41,215 nt of DNA, from positions 486,991-528,205 of the forward strand of contig BFEA01000186.1 in assembly GCA_003427395.1 (NCBI GenBank). The letters run 5' to 3'. Below, in pieces: positions 20,754 through 31,823 of the stretch. Origin of the DNA: Chara braunii. Its lineage: Eukaryota > Streptophyta > Charophyceae > Charales > Characeae. The notes beneath the pieces are model-generated. The model did not search any database. It saw only the letters and a program-made list of their open reading frames with translations, and was not told where the DNA came from. Numbering within the stretch: position 1 is the first letter of the stretch; each line of letters begins with the position of its first letter. The position numbers and the translations under genes are program-made.

Positions 20754-21240
20754 GTCTTCTGTTAGCTGAGTCACACCCAGATCCATAAACACGGATGCAC
20801 TTTAGCCCTAAACAGTTTTGTTTTTCTTTTGTTTCACAAGAATCTCGCTGAACAATAAAGTACGGATGTTAGTCTTGCTGTTAGCTGAGTCACACTNNNN
20901 NNNNNNNNNNNNNNNNNNNNNNNNNNNNNNNNNNNNNNNNNNNNNNNNNNNNNNNNNNNNNNNNNNNNNNNNNNNNNNNNNNNNNNNNNNNNNNNNNNNN
21001 NNNNNNNNNNNNNNNNNNNNNNNNNNNNNNNNNNNNNNNNNNNNNNNNNNNNNNNNNNNNNNNNNNNNNNNNNNNNNNNNNNNNNNNNNNNNNNNNGAGT
21101 CACACTCAGCTCCATAAAATATGGATGCTCTCTAGTCCTGAACACTTTTGTTTTGCTTTTGTTTCCCAAGAATCTCGCTGAACACTGTGGTAGTGAACAA
21201 ATCCCTTGTGAAAGGAAACATAAAGAACTCAATTCTATTA
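20754..21240. repeat. 120-base tandem repeat interrupted by an assembly gap
   Basis: GTTAGCTGAGTCACAC starts units at about 20760 and 20880, and a further unit resumes at 21097 after the gap. Shared words are CCATAAA, GGATGC, TTTTGTTTTTCTTTTGTTTC and AAGAATCTCGCTGAACA. True copy number is unknown. Confidence 0.75.
20897..21096. other. assembly gap (200 N)
   Basis: Exactly 200 N inside the 120-base tandem repeat; the round number suggests a nominal size. Confidence 0.99.
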
Positions 21241-21565
21241 TGTGTATGAAGTACCTTATACGCAGTGCTCGCTTTACTCTATCCTCTGTCTGTATGTGTG
21301 TGTGTGTGTGAGGTGTGCAGGAGTGTAGAGCGTAATGGCTTCATGGGAGAGCTGCCTAATCTGGAAAATGTTACAAGTTTGATGAACTTGTGAGCAACTT
21401 TTGTTCTCTTTCCAGCTCCTTGTCCCTCCTCTGCCATCTGAGCTGCTTTTGTTCTCTTCCCAACGTGTTATGAGCTGCATATAATGGAATGATAGTCGTT
21501 GATTCTTAACCACAGCCGGGGTTAAGGTGGATTATCACCTACAGTGTAATCAGTTAGGGGATTCT
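21241..21565. other. no gene recognised
   Basis: Contains a short GT run near 21295-21310. May belong to the mobile unit that carries the ribozyme, but no boundary was found. Confidence 0.3.
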
Positions 21566-21624
21566 GCAGACTGTTGAGGGTTCAGCCTCCTGATGAGTCG
21601 GTGAATTCCGACGAAACAGTTTGT
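21566..21624 (+). ncRNA. hammerhead ribozyme, type III
   Basis: Self-cleaving RNA motif. All core elements are present: stem III strand GCAGACTGT (21566-21574), cleavage after T 21575 (triplet GUU), stem I GAGG/CCTC with loop GTTCAG (21576-21589), core CTGATGA (21590-21596), stem II GTCGG/CCGAC with loop TGAATT (21597-21612), core GAAA (21613-21616), stem III return ACAGTTTGT (21616-21624), giving nine pairs including two G-U. The layout, with open stem III, matches ribozymes of viroids and of plant retrozymes. GUC is the usual triplet; GUU is allowed but less common. Only one copy is seen, so the host may be a solo or truncated retrozyme. Confidence 0.88.
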
Positions 21625-22554
21625 CACAGTCCCTCGTTTGTTGTCCTCTTCTCCCTCTCGCCTACAGTTTGACTTTATATATACAATTCAATGAACCACA
21701 TTTTTCAAATGGGAATCTCTTGCATCGATATTGGTTGCAAATCCCTACGCATTCCCGCTCCCCCACCCACCAAAGTCACCTACCATGGGTCGAAACTGTC
21801 CTTCCACATTTGTCGTTTTTTTAATCTGGTGCCGCAAATGACATAATTATGGCAAGGGGAGGAGGAATTCGCTGTGAAGAAAAAAAGAGGAAATTGCTGT
21901 GCGAATGAAATAATTGTTGTGGTGGTCCTTCCACGGTCAAGTTTTTGCTGCTGTTCAACCAATTGGGGGGGACTTGGGATGAAGGGGTTGGATTGGAGTG
22001 GTGGACAGGATGAACTGCTGAGTTTGGAATTTCTTACACGACATGACAACTGCGAGCTTTTTTCTGTTTTTTGTTTGTTTATTTTGAAAAGATGCGAGCA
22101 CCTGCTGGAAACCAGGTCCAGTATCTTCCCAGAATGATTGATTGTACCCACTCGACGCTTCCTTGCGTTACAGCCCAGGGAGCCTCGACAACATTGATTG
22201 CTTCCCTTAGTAGGGATTCACTGCCAGCACGCCCCCCACAAGTCCAAGTCACCCCGCTCTTGTATCTAGTAAGCACCCCCTTAAAAAATACACACAAACA
22301 GCTAGTCCAATCCCCGTCTGAAAAACCCATCACCTAGGATCTAAGCTGGTTGAAGGTTTATCTTTGTCCTGGTTGATAGACTACGTGTGGAGTTGGCCTC
22401 GTGGATGGCCATCAGGCCCGGGCCATTAGTTGTTCGTGTTTACACTAAAGTGGATTGTGCTTCCTTGCAGCGTGTCCTTACACAAATTTGGCCCTGAACT
22501 CTTGCTGCTTGTCTGGGTTTGCTTTGATCTGTCTCCTGTTATGATCCTGATCAT
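21625..22554. other. no gene recognised
   Basis: A TATA-like TTTATATATAC at about 21674 follows the ribozyme. No primer site, polypurine tract or second ribozyme is evident. Open frames here are short and featureless. Confidence 0.35.
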
Positions 22555-22800
22555 CTTATGATCCTGGCTATCTTAAAGTGCAGTAACTCAAAGAAACACA
22601 ATGTTGTTCAATTGCAACTGATATGAAAGAACTGGGAAAGAGAAATTGACAACGGAAGAATAGAAGAAATAAGAATGGAAGAAGAAGAAGAAGAAGAAGA
22701 AGAAGAAGAAGAAGAAGAAGAAGAAGAAGAAAAAGATGTACACCGTCAAAGACCAATGTCAAATCCCTCTCCAACTCGCCACCATCTCCAACCTCCTTGA
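22555..22800. repeat. dispersed repeat R, copy 1, with expanded GAA tract
   Basis: Shares ATGATCCTGGC, ATGAAAGAACT, AAGATGTACACC and AAAGACCAATG with 28070-28262 in the same order. The GAA microsatellite in the middle (about 22678-22735) is longer here than in the other copy. Confidence 0.65.
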
Positions 22801-22825
22801 ACTCCCTCAACTTCGTCTTTTCAAT

Positions 22826-22826
22826 A

Positions 22827-22879
<53 letters not shown>
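22826..22879. repeat. ATCT microsatellite
   Basis: About 13 ATCT units directly next to the left end of element 3 pol. Confidence 0.9.
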
Positions 22880-22925
22880 AGCCGGTCGCTGGGCCCAGCA
22901 AAAATCGGTTTTGTGAGGTTGTCCG

Positions 22926-23713
22926 ATGGGACATGTAGTGTACCAAGTTGTGATTTTGGGCACAGGCACGGGTTTATGCATCCATCGCATGAGCGAGGAA
23001 GAGCTCGTGGTTCTGCGCGTGCAACTCGATGATTTGTTGGACAAGGGTTGGATTCGCCCTAGTAGCTCACCATATGGTGCGCCAGTTCTCTTTGTACGGA
23101 AGAAGAACACGGATCTTCACTTGTGCATTGACTATCGCAAGCTCAATGCGCAAAGTGTCAAGAATGCGGGGCCTCTTCCTCGTGTTGACGATCTTCTTGA
23201 GCATTTGGGCGGCGCAAGGTATTTTTGAAAATTGGACTTGAAGTCGGGCTGTCATCAGATTTCGATACGCCATCAAGATCGCTACAAATCCGCGTTCAAG
23301 ACGCAGTACGGACGTTTTGAGTGGGTTGTCATGCATTTTGGCATCACCAATGCCCGACGACTTTTCAAGCGGCGATGACCAATGAGTTTCACGTGATGCT
23401 TGACCGTTTTGTGCTGGTTTACTTGGACGACATTCTCGTCTATAGCGGGACCTTGGAGGACCATCTCGAGCATCTTTGACGTGTGTTGGAGACGCTCCAT
23501 CACGCCAAGTTCAAAGCCAACCGCGACAAGTGTGAGTTCGTGCGTCAAGAGTTGGAGTACTTGGGCCATTTCGTTACACCTGAAGGCATTAGTCCATTGT
23601 TAGACAAGATTCAAGCCGTCCAAGAGTGGCCAGAGCCGAAGAACGTTACGAATGCCCGCTCGTTTCTTAACCTCGCCAGTTACTATCAACGGCTATTCGA
23701 AGATCGCGAATAA
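22926..23713 (+). pseudogene. pol: reverse transcriptase of Ty3-type element 3, 5'-truncated
   Basis: RT motifs in order: [65 protein letters not shown], then after a one-base loss near 23354 the frame with LVYLDDILVYSG (catalytic YLDD at 23420-23431 kept) and DKCEFVRQELEYLGHFVTPE. Stops at 23226-23228 and at about 23478 and the frameshift inactivate it. Gag and protease are missing; likeness begins just after the ATCT repeat. It is a different family from element 1. Confidence 0.88.
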
Positions 23714-24170
23714 TTTGACCAAGAGGACCGGCTGTTCGACTTTGAGGACGATGCGCGAGCTTCATTTTTGCCCCCAAAGCCGCCCTGCTATCCGTAGAGG
23801 TTTTACGCATGTATGACCCACTTTTGCCGACTCACGTCACTACCGATGCATCCGGTTATGGTATTGGTGTCGTCCTCAAGCAACACGATGGAGTGGATTG
23901 TCACCCGGTCGGATACTTTTGCAAGAAAGTGCCCGTCGTGCACTCGATTGATGACGCACGGAAGGAGTTATTGGCCTAAGACACGTGCTTAAGCGGTGGC
24001 GGCATTTTCTTCTTGGTCGAAGTCAATTCCCATGGGTAACAGATAACAACTCGTTGGGTTTTTACAAGACCTAAGACACGGTTAATAGTACCATCGCCTG
24101 TTGGATGACTTTCATTGACCAGTTTGACTTTTTTCCCGATCACATTCCGGGAAAGTCAAACCGTTTTGAA
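23714..24170 (+). pseudogene. pol: RNase H region of element 3
   Basis: Shows MYDPLLPTHVTTDASGYGIG with the catalytic Asp of TDAS kept, then VVLKQHDGVDCHPVGYFCKK, and an EAL-type RKELLA. Several stops and frame changes occur between 23713 and 24105. The DHIPGKSNRFEDALSRRPN motif marks its end. Confidence 0.8.
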
Positions 24171-25115
24171 GACGCTCTTTCGCGGCGCCCGAACCTTTGT
24201 ACCACGGTCTACTCGACGTTCGAGGTGGACGACGACTTCCGGGACAGCTTCATTCACGGCTACCAAGCCGACCTCGAGTTTCATGACAAGTGCACGAATT
24301 GCTCCTCTCCAAATCCGGCGCCATCGCACTATTGGATCCAAGAGGGTTATTTGTTAGTCCACTCGCGGGGGCAAGATCTTCTTTGTATGCCAAGTAATCC
24401 ACACTTGCGTATGTGGCTTCTTGGTGAGTTCCACGATGCTCCTGCCACCGGACACTTTGGAGTCAATCGTACGATTGGCCGACTTTGTGAGCACTTTTGG
24501 TGGCCCGGCCTTCTCGGCGACGTCACACTCTATTGCGAGTCATGTGAGGTTTGTTGGCGTTGCAAATCCCACAACCATAGTCCGTTCGGCGAGCTGCCAC
24601 CATTACCGGTCCCCTTAGGACGATGGAGCCATGGACATCACCGGGCCGTTTCCCAAGCGCAAAACCGGTATGGATGGGACTCTCACGGTGGTCGATCGAA
24701 GCATGAAGTTCGCCATGTTTTTGCCTTGTTGCTATCACGCGAAGGCACCGAAGTTGGAAAAGGTTCTTCACGCCAGTCGGATTAGCACCAAGGGTTATCC
24801 CAAGGAGATCATTTGTGACTGTGACACTCGGTTCATGTCCAACTTTTTGTTGGCTCTCATCAAACGATAGGGCTAATCTCTCAAGCCGAGTTCACCTTGC
24901 CACCCACAAACCGATGGCCAGACAGAAAGGGCGCTTCAAACCGCACAGGTTCTTCTCGCACTCTCATTCATCCCAACCGAAAGGATTGGGTTGAGCGGCT
25001 GCCGGACGTCGAGTTGGCTTACAACTCGTCCACTCATCCGACTATTGGGATGTCGCCCTTTATGTTCGAGCATGGCTTGCCGGTCACATTGTCGTTGGAC
25101 ACCATCATCCCATGA
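24171..25115 (+). pseudogene. pol: integrase zinc domain and core of element 3
   Basis: Zinc domain HHCC: H..H in EFHDAPATGHFGVNRT and C..C in YCESCEVCWRCK. The core is split over frames: MDITGPFPKRKTGMDGTL has the first Asp, YPKEIICDCDTRFMSN the second, and the frame-shifted Q-T-D-G-Q-T-E box near 24905 the Glu. VELAYNSSTHPTIGMSPFMF follows. All three catalytic positions can be found, unlike element 1, but at least three frameshifts separate them. Confidence 0.85.
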
Positions 25116-25779
25116 GCGACCGAGAGCGACGACCACCTTGTCTACATTCGACGGATGCAAGAGCTCCTGGTCAAGGCACGAGACTAAAATGTCGAAGACA
25201 CAGCAATGCATGAGCCGTCAAGCCAATCGTTAGTGTCTTCCTTGTCCGTTCTGCGCGGGCGACCTCGTTTGGGTCTCCGCTGTGGAATTCGGCCTCGAGC
25301 AGGATCTCTCTCGCAAGCTCCTCCCGAAATGGATAGGGCTTTGACGCATTGTAGCATCCGCTGGGGACGCACCCGAAGGACCTTCATTTGTCATTCAGGT
25401 GCCTGCCCACTTGCCCGTCCACGTGGTCTTTCATTGTTCAAAGTTGGTTCTTTTCGTTTTGGCAGAGCGCAACGACTTTCCCGGGCGACGATGGCAAGAC
25501 CCACCCTCCATGGACGGTTTTCAGGAGGTTAGCAACATCATTTCGCAGTGATGCTAAGGCACCAAGCCGACATAGTACTTGGTACCCTTCTCCTGCTGCA
25601 GCCACAAGGCTGACCGTTGGTTGACCCGTGCGGAACTTCAGGCTATAGCCCCCAATGTCCTCTTACGTCACGAACGCAAACAGCAAGGCAAGCCGATATC
25701 TTCGGCTCCACGCCGTACTTTTGTCGAGGTTCCACCATCGGATCGTCAGCTTCGTCCTCAACCCGACTTGACTTCATAA
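25116..25779 (+). pseudogene. pol: C-terminal integrase/chromo-like region of element 3
   Basis: A frame-shifted GDLVWVSAVEFGLEQD motif near 25259 marks the GPY/F-type domain. VFHCSKL near 25430 and DRWLTRAELQAIAPNVLLRH near 25615 correspond to the tail seen in element 1. Frame ends at TAA 25779. Confidence 0.75.
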
Positions 25780-25793
25780 GGAGGGGGGGGCGT
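25779..25793 (+). promoter_or_regulatory. polypurine tract of element 3
   Basis: AAGGAGGGGGGGGCG immediately after the pol stop, as expected just upstream of a 3' LTR. Confidence 0.75.
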
Positions 25794-26075
25794 TACATGT
25801 TGACCCTGCACACGGGCCCTGTTTCGGGAGCCCAACTGTTACGGACTTCGCCAGGGCTCGATCCCTGGTCTATCTTTTGCTGTTTCGGCTGCATCCCGTT
25901 TTCGGCCTGGCACCCTTTTTCCAAACCCCTCCTTTGGTACCGTAGGATTTTGGACAACTGGCGCCATGCTGCAATTCGGGCGCCACTTTCAAATACTGCA
26001 TTTTTCAGTTCTGCCCTCGGGGCCTTTGCAGAAATGCCCCTAGTACCGTAAGTGTCACCGGTACTTATACTGGCT

Positions 26076-26092
26076 CCCCGTACGGTACGGGG
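26076..26092. repeat. perfect palindrome with extended arms
   Basis: CCCCGTAC G GTACGGGG. Outside it ACTGG (26070-26074) and CCAGT (26094-26098) also pair. Confidence 0.7.
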
Positions 26093-26970
26093 ACCAGTCT
26101 CATACCAGTTCCCTGCTGCTGTACTCGTACTCAGTGTGACTTGCTGTTTCGGCATTCGGAATCCAAGACTTCGACTTTGTGCCTTGCCACTGTGTCTGCG
26201 TCCGATCCTCAGTCCGAGTCAGTCGTGTCGAGTGAGTGAGTGTGTGTGTGTGCTCTCACTCTCTCCCTCTCTCTCCTCTCCCTCGGCTCACCCTCAGCCT
26301 CACGCTCGTTACACCAACGGTTGTCGGGGCCCCCCAGGTCGCACGACATTCAGACATGCACCTGGCAGGCCCACGACTGACTTGAGGCCCACATGATTCG
26401 ATTTGAGGCAGCATTTATTTATTTATTTATTTGCTGTCTTATTTTTGTCTGTTCAGGCATCGTTTCGGACTTGCACTTCGTTTGAACAGACTTTCGGTCT
26501 CTTCGAACAAAGGCCACGTTCTGGGCCTTCTTCGTTCGCAGTCAAGCCCATTCGGGCCAGGTTCGTGTTCGTCCAGTAGCGGACACTCCCTGCTGCATCA
26601 GCAGGGAGGGCCTGGACGTCCGGTAGGGACCCAGGCAGGCCGTTTCATGCCAAGGACCAGAGGCACATGAGTGAGGCCCAGCGCTACTTATAGCTGGGCC
26701 AGGCCAAGGCAGACATACAGTTTGAGTAGCTCACTTCCTGGGTGACACGCTGCTGGAGCAGCGCGACACGGTGCTGCGCTAGTGAGTGGAGGTGAAGGTA
26801 GGGTGAGGGGCGGAGACCATCCTGCAGCGGCGCACGTACTTGGGCTCCATAGCCGAGCTCCGCACCGGCCACGTGCAACACAGCTGTGGCCACCTCCACA
26901 GGTGAGGACAACGAGGAGGATGGCGACATCTTCTTCTTCCTCGTCCTCCCTCTTTCTTCCTCCTCTTCCC

Positions 26971-27049
26971 ATCTTCTTCTTCTTCTTCTTCTTCTTCTTC
27001 TTCTTCTTCTTCTTCTTCTTCTTCTTCTTCTTCTTCTTCTTCTTCTTCT

Positions 27050-27082
<33 letters not shown>
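26971..27082. repeat. TTC microsatellite followed by GA run
   Basis: About 80 bases of TTC, then about 30 bases of GA. Confidence 0.9.
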
Positions 27083-27085
<3 letters not shown>

Positions 27086-27132
27086 ACAGGCAGAGGTTAC
27101 ATCGGGCTATGAAGCCCAGGATCTGATTCGAC

Positions 27133-27770
27133 ATTTTTGTGGCAGACATTGATTGGACATCGGCGGGGAGACTATTTTTGGACTTCGCTATCGCGATCTT
27201 GGTCCGCTCCCTCCTCTGCATCTTCGTCTCGCCTCTCCCCCATCTCCTCATGCATGGTATCTCCCCATGTGCGCGCTCAAGGAGGGACCTTTCCTCTATG
27301 TATGCGGTCCCTCCTCTCCCTCTCACATGTGTGATGTATGATGGGGTGTTACGTCAGTATCTGACAGGTCAGGTCATACCTTTGAGTCTTCCGTTGCGCT
27401 ACATTGTGGTATTTTCGTATGTATCTGGATGTACATTGCTTGTTGATGCTTTTCTGATGCTGCATTGTCCATTCGTGTCCTTTTCATCACTTTGCGGATC
27501 CTTGGCTCCATATACATTGCTTGAACGAGCATGTATCACTAGTGTCCTACCACCTAGGAAGGTCTACTCTACACCAAAGTACAATGTCAGATCCCCTGCC
27601 GACGTTGAAGACCAAAGTAGCAACTTGCAGTCCTTCAATGCAGATATGGCCGCTTCCCTCAAGCTCACATATTTGATAAAAGCCCTAAAGTCAATCAATG
27701 TCCTCCTCATGTCCAGATTCCAGGTGCGAGTGCCTCTCACCGTCACCTCTCCCAAATTGCATCATGAAGT
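27133..27770. other. unrecognised sequence with one 218-codon open frame
   Basis: A plus frame 27139-27795 is open but begins in likely LTR border sequence, has no recognised domain, ends in the tandem repeat and uses Leu/Ser/Pro heavily. I do not call it a gene. Confidence 0.3.
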
Positions 27771-27918
27771 CCCTCCAAGTGTCTCGCCACCCTAAACTTA
27801 CTCCAGCAACCTGGCCGGGTCATATGTCGACCCTACACTTTCCACCCTCTAAGTGTCTCCTCACCCCAAACTTACACCTCAGCAACCTGGCCGGGTCATA
27901 TGTCGACCCTACACGTCC
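27771..27918. repeat. 74-base tandem duplication
   Basis: Two units share AAGTGTCTC, AGCAACCTGGCCGGGTCATA and TGTCGACCCTACAC at a spacing of 74 bases. Confidence 0.8.
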
Positions 27919-28069
27919 CAGCCAGGTGGGGAAAACATCCCCATACCACGCTGCCCCACTTTTCGTCAACTTGCCAACCCTAACCCAAAGTAGTAGCCCT
28001 CAACTACTTAGTTTAGGATTGGGGCAGGCAGACAACTCTCACCAGCAAGTAAATCCACTCCGATAACAA

Positions 28070-28262
28070 TGCTATGATCCTGGCAAAATCCGAAGTGCAA
28101 ATACACAAGGAAAGATAATGTCGAAATGAAAGAACTTGAAAGGAGAAAGAGACAAAAAGGAAGGAGAAGAAAGAAGAAAGAAAGAAGAAGAAGAAGATGT
28201 ACACCAGCAAAAGACCAATGACAAATCCCCCTTCCCTCCCCAACCAATCTCCTCCTCCTCAT
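28070..28262. repeat. dispersed repeat R, copy 2
   Basis: Same order of words as 22555-22800 (TGATCCTGGCAA, ATGAAAGAACTTG, AAGATGTACACCAGCAAAAG, ACCAATGACAAATCCC) with a short GAA stretch. Confidence 0.65.
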
Positions 28263-29286
28263 CTCCCCCAATCTTATTCATCAATAAGTAATAATATTAA
28301 CAATGAATGGCTGAACCAGAACCAATGTCCGAATCCCTCTCGTACTGCCAGCACAACTTGAGGTCCACCACAGCCATGACCTCCACCTCCATCCACCTCG
28401 GACAGGTGATGGCTATGGCGGAGTGCTAGGGGCGTTGTCCCGATGTTCAAAAGACAATGCAAAAGAGGCTATGTCATCTACACCCAAGGTCCCCTTCTTC
28501 CTCGTCCTCCTACCTGGCGCTGTCCACCATAGCCAAGGTAGAAGCGCAGGTGCTCCTCCTCCCAGTGCTCTACACAGCACCCTTCCAACCAGCGCTCCAG
28601 CAGCGTGATGCCCAAACTCGCACACCGTAACTGTGGAAGAGCAACTCACTCTTCCTTCTGATATAGCGGGTAACCAGCCTCTTGTGCGGTGACTTCCAGA
28701 CCGCGCGGCCTCCCAAGCACCCGGTACCTCCTCCCTTTCGGAGAGAAACATCATTGTAGGTCTGATATCGTCCGGTAGAGGCCCTAGACTCAGACTTCAG
28801 AACTGGTACCTAGACCTAGGCCTACCAGACTCTCTAAAATTCACACGACCTCTGAAGGTACTAACTTTTTGTCTTCTTCTGCTCGGCCTACCGCTTCTCA
28901 AGTACTACCAGGCCTACACTACTACTTGAGTGTGCCACTAAGCTACCCCTTCGGCCACTTGAGTGTTTCCCCGCCGCAATCCTCAAAGCCACGGTAACAG
29001 GTAAGTACCGGCCCCAAGGGCCTCCCAAACAAACAAGTACCCTGGCGGGTCACACACACACTCAGGCAGACATGCACTCAGACGGGCACATGGAAACCAG
29101 CAAGCACGCACACACACAGATTTAGAATCCCAGCAGAAAGCCGGAATCTCAGCTCAGCACATATGCCAGTGGAAAAACTCAGAAATCAGCAGTGTTCAGT
29201 CTGTGTTTTTGCAGGTCATTACATCTATTGAGAGATAGATGCCTTCTTTTTTTTTCACTTTGAAGATTTGCTGTTCTTATTGGCAG
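28263..29286. other. no gene recognised; sequence upstream of the first LRR exon seen
   Basis: A minus-strand frame at 28413-28754 (113 codons) shows no known motif. Upstream exons of the LRR gene were searched for by eye in this stretch and not found. Confidence 0.3.
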
Positions 29287-29358
29287 GAATGCCCATTCGA
29301 ATCAACTGACGGGGACAATCCCGTCTTGGATTGGGAAACTAGAGCTGGTAATGATGAT
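29287..29358 (+). CDS. LRR exon of a plant LRR protein gene (receptor-like kinase or similar)
   Basis: Exon of exactly 72 bases between a polypyrimidine stretch ending in AG (29285-29286) and the donor GTAAGT (29359). One base completes the previous codon, 23 codons follow, two bases remain, so both introns are phase 2. It reads NAHSNQLTGTIPSWIGKLEL, matching the plant LRR pattern N-x-L-x-G-x-I-P-x-x-I-G-x-L. Such exons, one repeat each, are the standard build of several plant LRR receptor kinase families; the LRRs form the extracellular domain. An alternative frame also avoids stops but has no repeat pattern. Same length, phase and strand as the exon at 40954. No signal peptide or kinase exon is visible. 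Confidence 0.75.
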
Positions 29359-30824
29359 GTAAGTTCTCGCTACCAGTACTGCTTGTCCATGTGAAGCTTT
29401 ACTGTTTTGATTTTTTGCCTCAGCTTTTGAAAAGTTTTCATGAACAGAATTTGATTGTTATTTATTTTTCATGACTGCTTATGTGAGGCCCCAGACCTCC
29501 GCTGCCTATGTCTGGCATTGGAAATCGGGTCCAGGATGCCCTAAGTGAAGGCTGGCCTGGGAAATTGACGCCGGCCGTAAGTGAAGGCCAGCAACGAGGC
29601 CTTTGGATCTCTTGACAGGCGCCAGACCCTGTAACTAACCGGTAGGCCCGGCCTGCGAGTTACTTGCAAAGTCTGGGACCTGGACACAGTCTCAGTAGGC
29701 CACAGGCACTGCCGGGTCTGGACATGGGCTCCAGGACAAAAGACTAGAGTTTGCCAGGCAAGAAACATTCAGTGAATTGCTGCAAGGTGGCAGCACTGTT
29801 GCCCAACATCCAGGAGAGCAGGTGTGGTGGCTGTGAGCGAGCGCCAACCATAGCTGGGCACAGGGAAGCAGAGTGGTACAGTGTGGAAGGTGAGGAAGAA
29901 GGAAGGAAGTGGGTAGCTTGTATGAAGGCAGGAAGTCGCTAGGTCAGCCAAGGACGGTTGTTACCCCATGTTGTTACCCCATGTTGGCGGAGGAAGCCTG
30001 TCTGAACAGTGTTCAAGCAGCATTGGGTGAGTGACAAGTGGAGGCTAGCATGACCAAAAGTAGTAGAAGTAGATTAGGGAAGTTATACCGGAAGTGGGGC
30101 TACTACATTGTTGTTGCATTGATGATTGTAAGCGGAAGTTGGGCTTTCTTCATCAAGGGGCTTCAATGTTCTGTTTGCTCCTAATTGGTGTGCACTCCGC
30201 TTTGGTTTTCTGCTCTCAACTTGGCTCAATCATATGAGATCTTGCATCGGTGAATGCTGGTGTTCTTATTTCGTTGTTGAGAGCGGGATCAGGGACACAT
30301 GCCACTGTTGTTGGCGGGTCAGCACGTGTGATGCCAGATGTCAACCGTGGGCAGGCTTGACCAGCTCATGCATTGGGTAGAGAATGTACTTGAGGAAGAC
30401 TGTATGAAAAAAAAAGAAAAAAGAAAAAAAAAAGAGGAAGACTGTATGATATGTTGCATGTGGTGAGTGTATATTGATCCTTGCAGTTGCTTGTGGTAGC
30501 ACAAGCACTTTATTGACGGTGGTTCCTGAGCTTTGACCGGTCATCTAACAGTACATCACATCAGCTCTGTGATTGGGCGGCAGCACCATCAGGTGTGTAA
30601 GTTAAGTAACGTAACCCTCACCTTACAATGAGGGAAAGTGTTTTGCTTGAGCATCCTCTTGTTGTGAGATGCTACCTTGAGAGTCAACTTCTTCTGGCGC
30701 TTGTGGTTGGGAGAAGGGTGGTGCATGGGAAGTGGCCGGGTGGATGAAGCACATGATGTGGAACTAAAGCATGCATGTGTGTGCAGATCACAGTCAGCTT
30801 CAGCGCGCGCAATAAAGACAATTA
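29359..30824 (+). other. intron sequence of the LRR gene (inferred)
   Basis: Lies between two exons of the same type. It contains a GGCC-rich portion at 29480-29720 and a short A-rich run near 30415-30435. No LRR-like exon is recognised in it. Confidence 0.45.
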
Positions 30825-31822
30825 TGAAACGGTTTTCACCTGTCAGCAGTAGCGAGTGCAGATCCCAGGGCTCGATCCCTAGTTTTCACCTTGCCTGTGT
30901 ACAGTATCTGTGTTGACCCCGAGTGTTTGAACCCGTGACCTGTGTTTTAACAGTTGTTGTTGTCCATCGTAGGTCAGTGTAGGGGTAGGGGTTCGATCTG
31001 TAGACCTGTCGGATAGGAGTCCTAGTGAGTTCTGGAAGTCGTAGCTGTAGCCTGTCCGAAGAGTCAAGGTCGTGGCTGCTACAGTCCTGAAAGGTCAAGG
31101 TCGTAGCTGCGACAGTACCGAAAGGCCAAGTCTACAGACTTCCGGAAGTGGCCTTTCGGAGTAGGTCCACGTTTAGGCAGAGGCAAGTGGGCAAGTGGTG
31201 GAGCCAACCTCAGTGCGTTGGCAGTGCGACTGCAGCGAGGTTGCGGTCCAACCCCATGCAGTCAGCATCACGGTCCAGTCAGTCCCAGTCTAGTCCAGCA
31301 AGTACCATACGGGACTGTGTGCACAATGGGCCGAGGGAAAAGGGCCAGGCCAGCGAGCTACAGAAGTATAAATCAGGAGGCAGCGCCCAGCCATTCACTC
31401 ATTCCTGCGGAAGCCATGCGGAAGCGCTGCCATAGTGACTTGTGCGAGGTGGTCTGCAGAGGCGCCCGAAGTCGAAGTGGGCTGAAGGAGAGTAGGGTAG
31501 CCATAGCGATAGAGTAGAGTGGCCATAGCCGTCATAGCTGGTAGTGAAGTGCAGTGTGTGTGTGTGCGAGTGTTCAAAGTGTGTGGTGTGTGGGGTATCC
31601 AGTGTGATCCTAGTTGAGTGTGCGTGTACAGCAGAGTGAGGCGCAGTGACGAACAGCGTGTTGTACAGGCGCTGTTGCGCCATAGCCATTTGAAACGAGA
31701 GTGTATCTGAACTGTGTCCGTGGTTACCATATCTCTGAGCTTTGAGTGGGCGCTTGTCGCCAGTTTGCTGTATCGCCTGTTTACATGCATGCAAAGTGTG
31801 AATGATTGCGAGTCTGATTTCA
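30825..31822 (+). repeat. 5' LTR of element 2
   Basis: TGAAACGG to GATTTCA, about 998 bases, matching 19779-20753. Sequence left of 30825 shows no likeness to the region left of the other LTRs, which fixes the boundary. TATA box at 31367; CCATAGC at about 31501, 31523 and 31680. Confidence 0.82.
31367..31374 (+). promoter_or_regulatory. TATA box of element 2 5' LTR
   Basis: TATAAATC followed by AGGAGGCAGCGCCCAG and CCATTCACTCATT. Confidence 0.6.
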
Positions 31823-31823
31823 C

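Larger units (their letters stand above)
25799..27132 (+). repeat. probable 3' LTR of element 3, right end uncertain
   Basis: Begins TGTTGACCCTG a few bases after the polypurine tract. A 17-base perfect palindrome lies at 26076-26092. A TATA-like ACTTATAGC is near 26687. It contains a TTC microsatellite (26971-27050) and GA run (27053-27082). The proposed end is the CA near 27132; with no second copy this is an estimate. Confidence 0.45.

Noticed and set aside
27139-27795. 218-codon plus-strand frame as a gene
   Set aside because: No recognisable domain, and it crosses a probable LTR border and a tandem repeat.
29287-29358. Kinase-like reading of the first LRR exon in another frame (VLDWETRAGND)
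   Set aside because: The LRR frame matches the consensus and has the same phase as the exon at 40954; the other frame has no further support.
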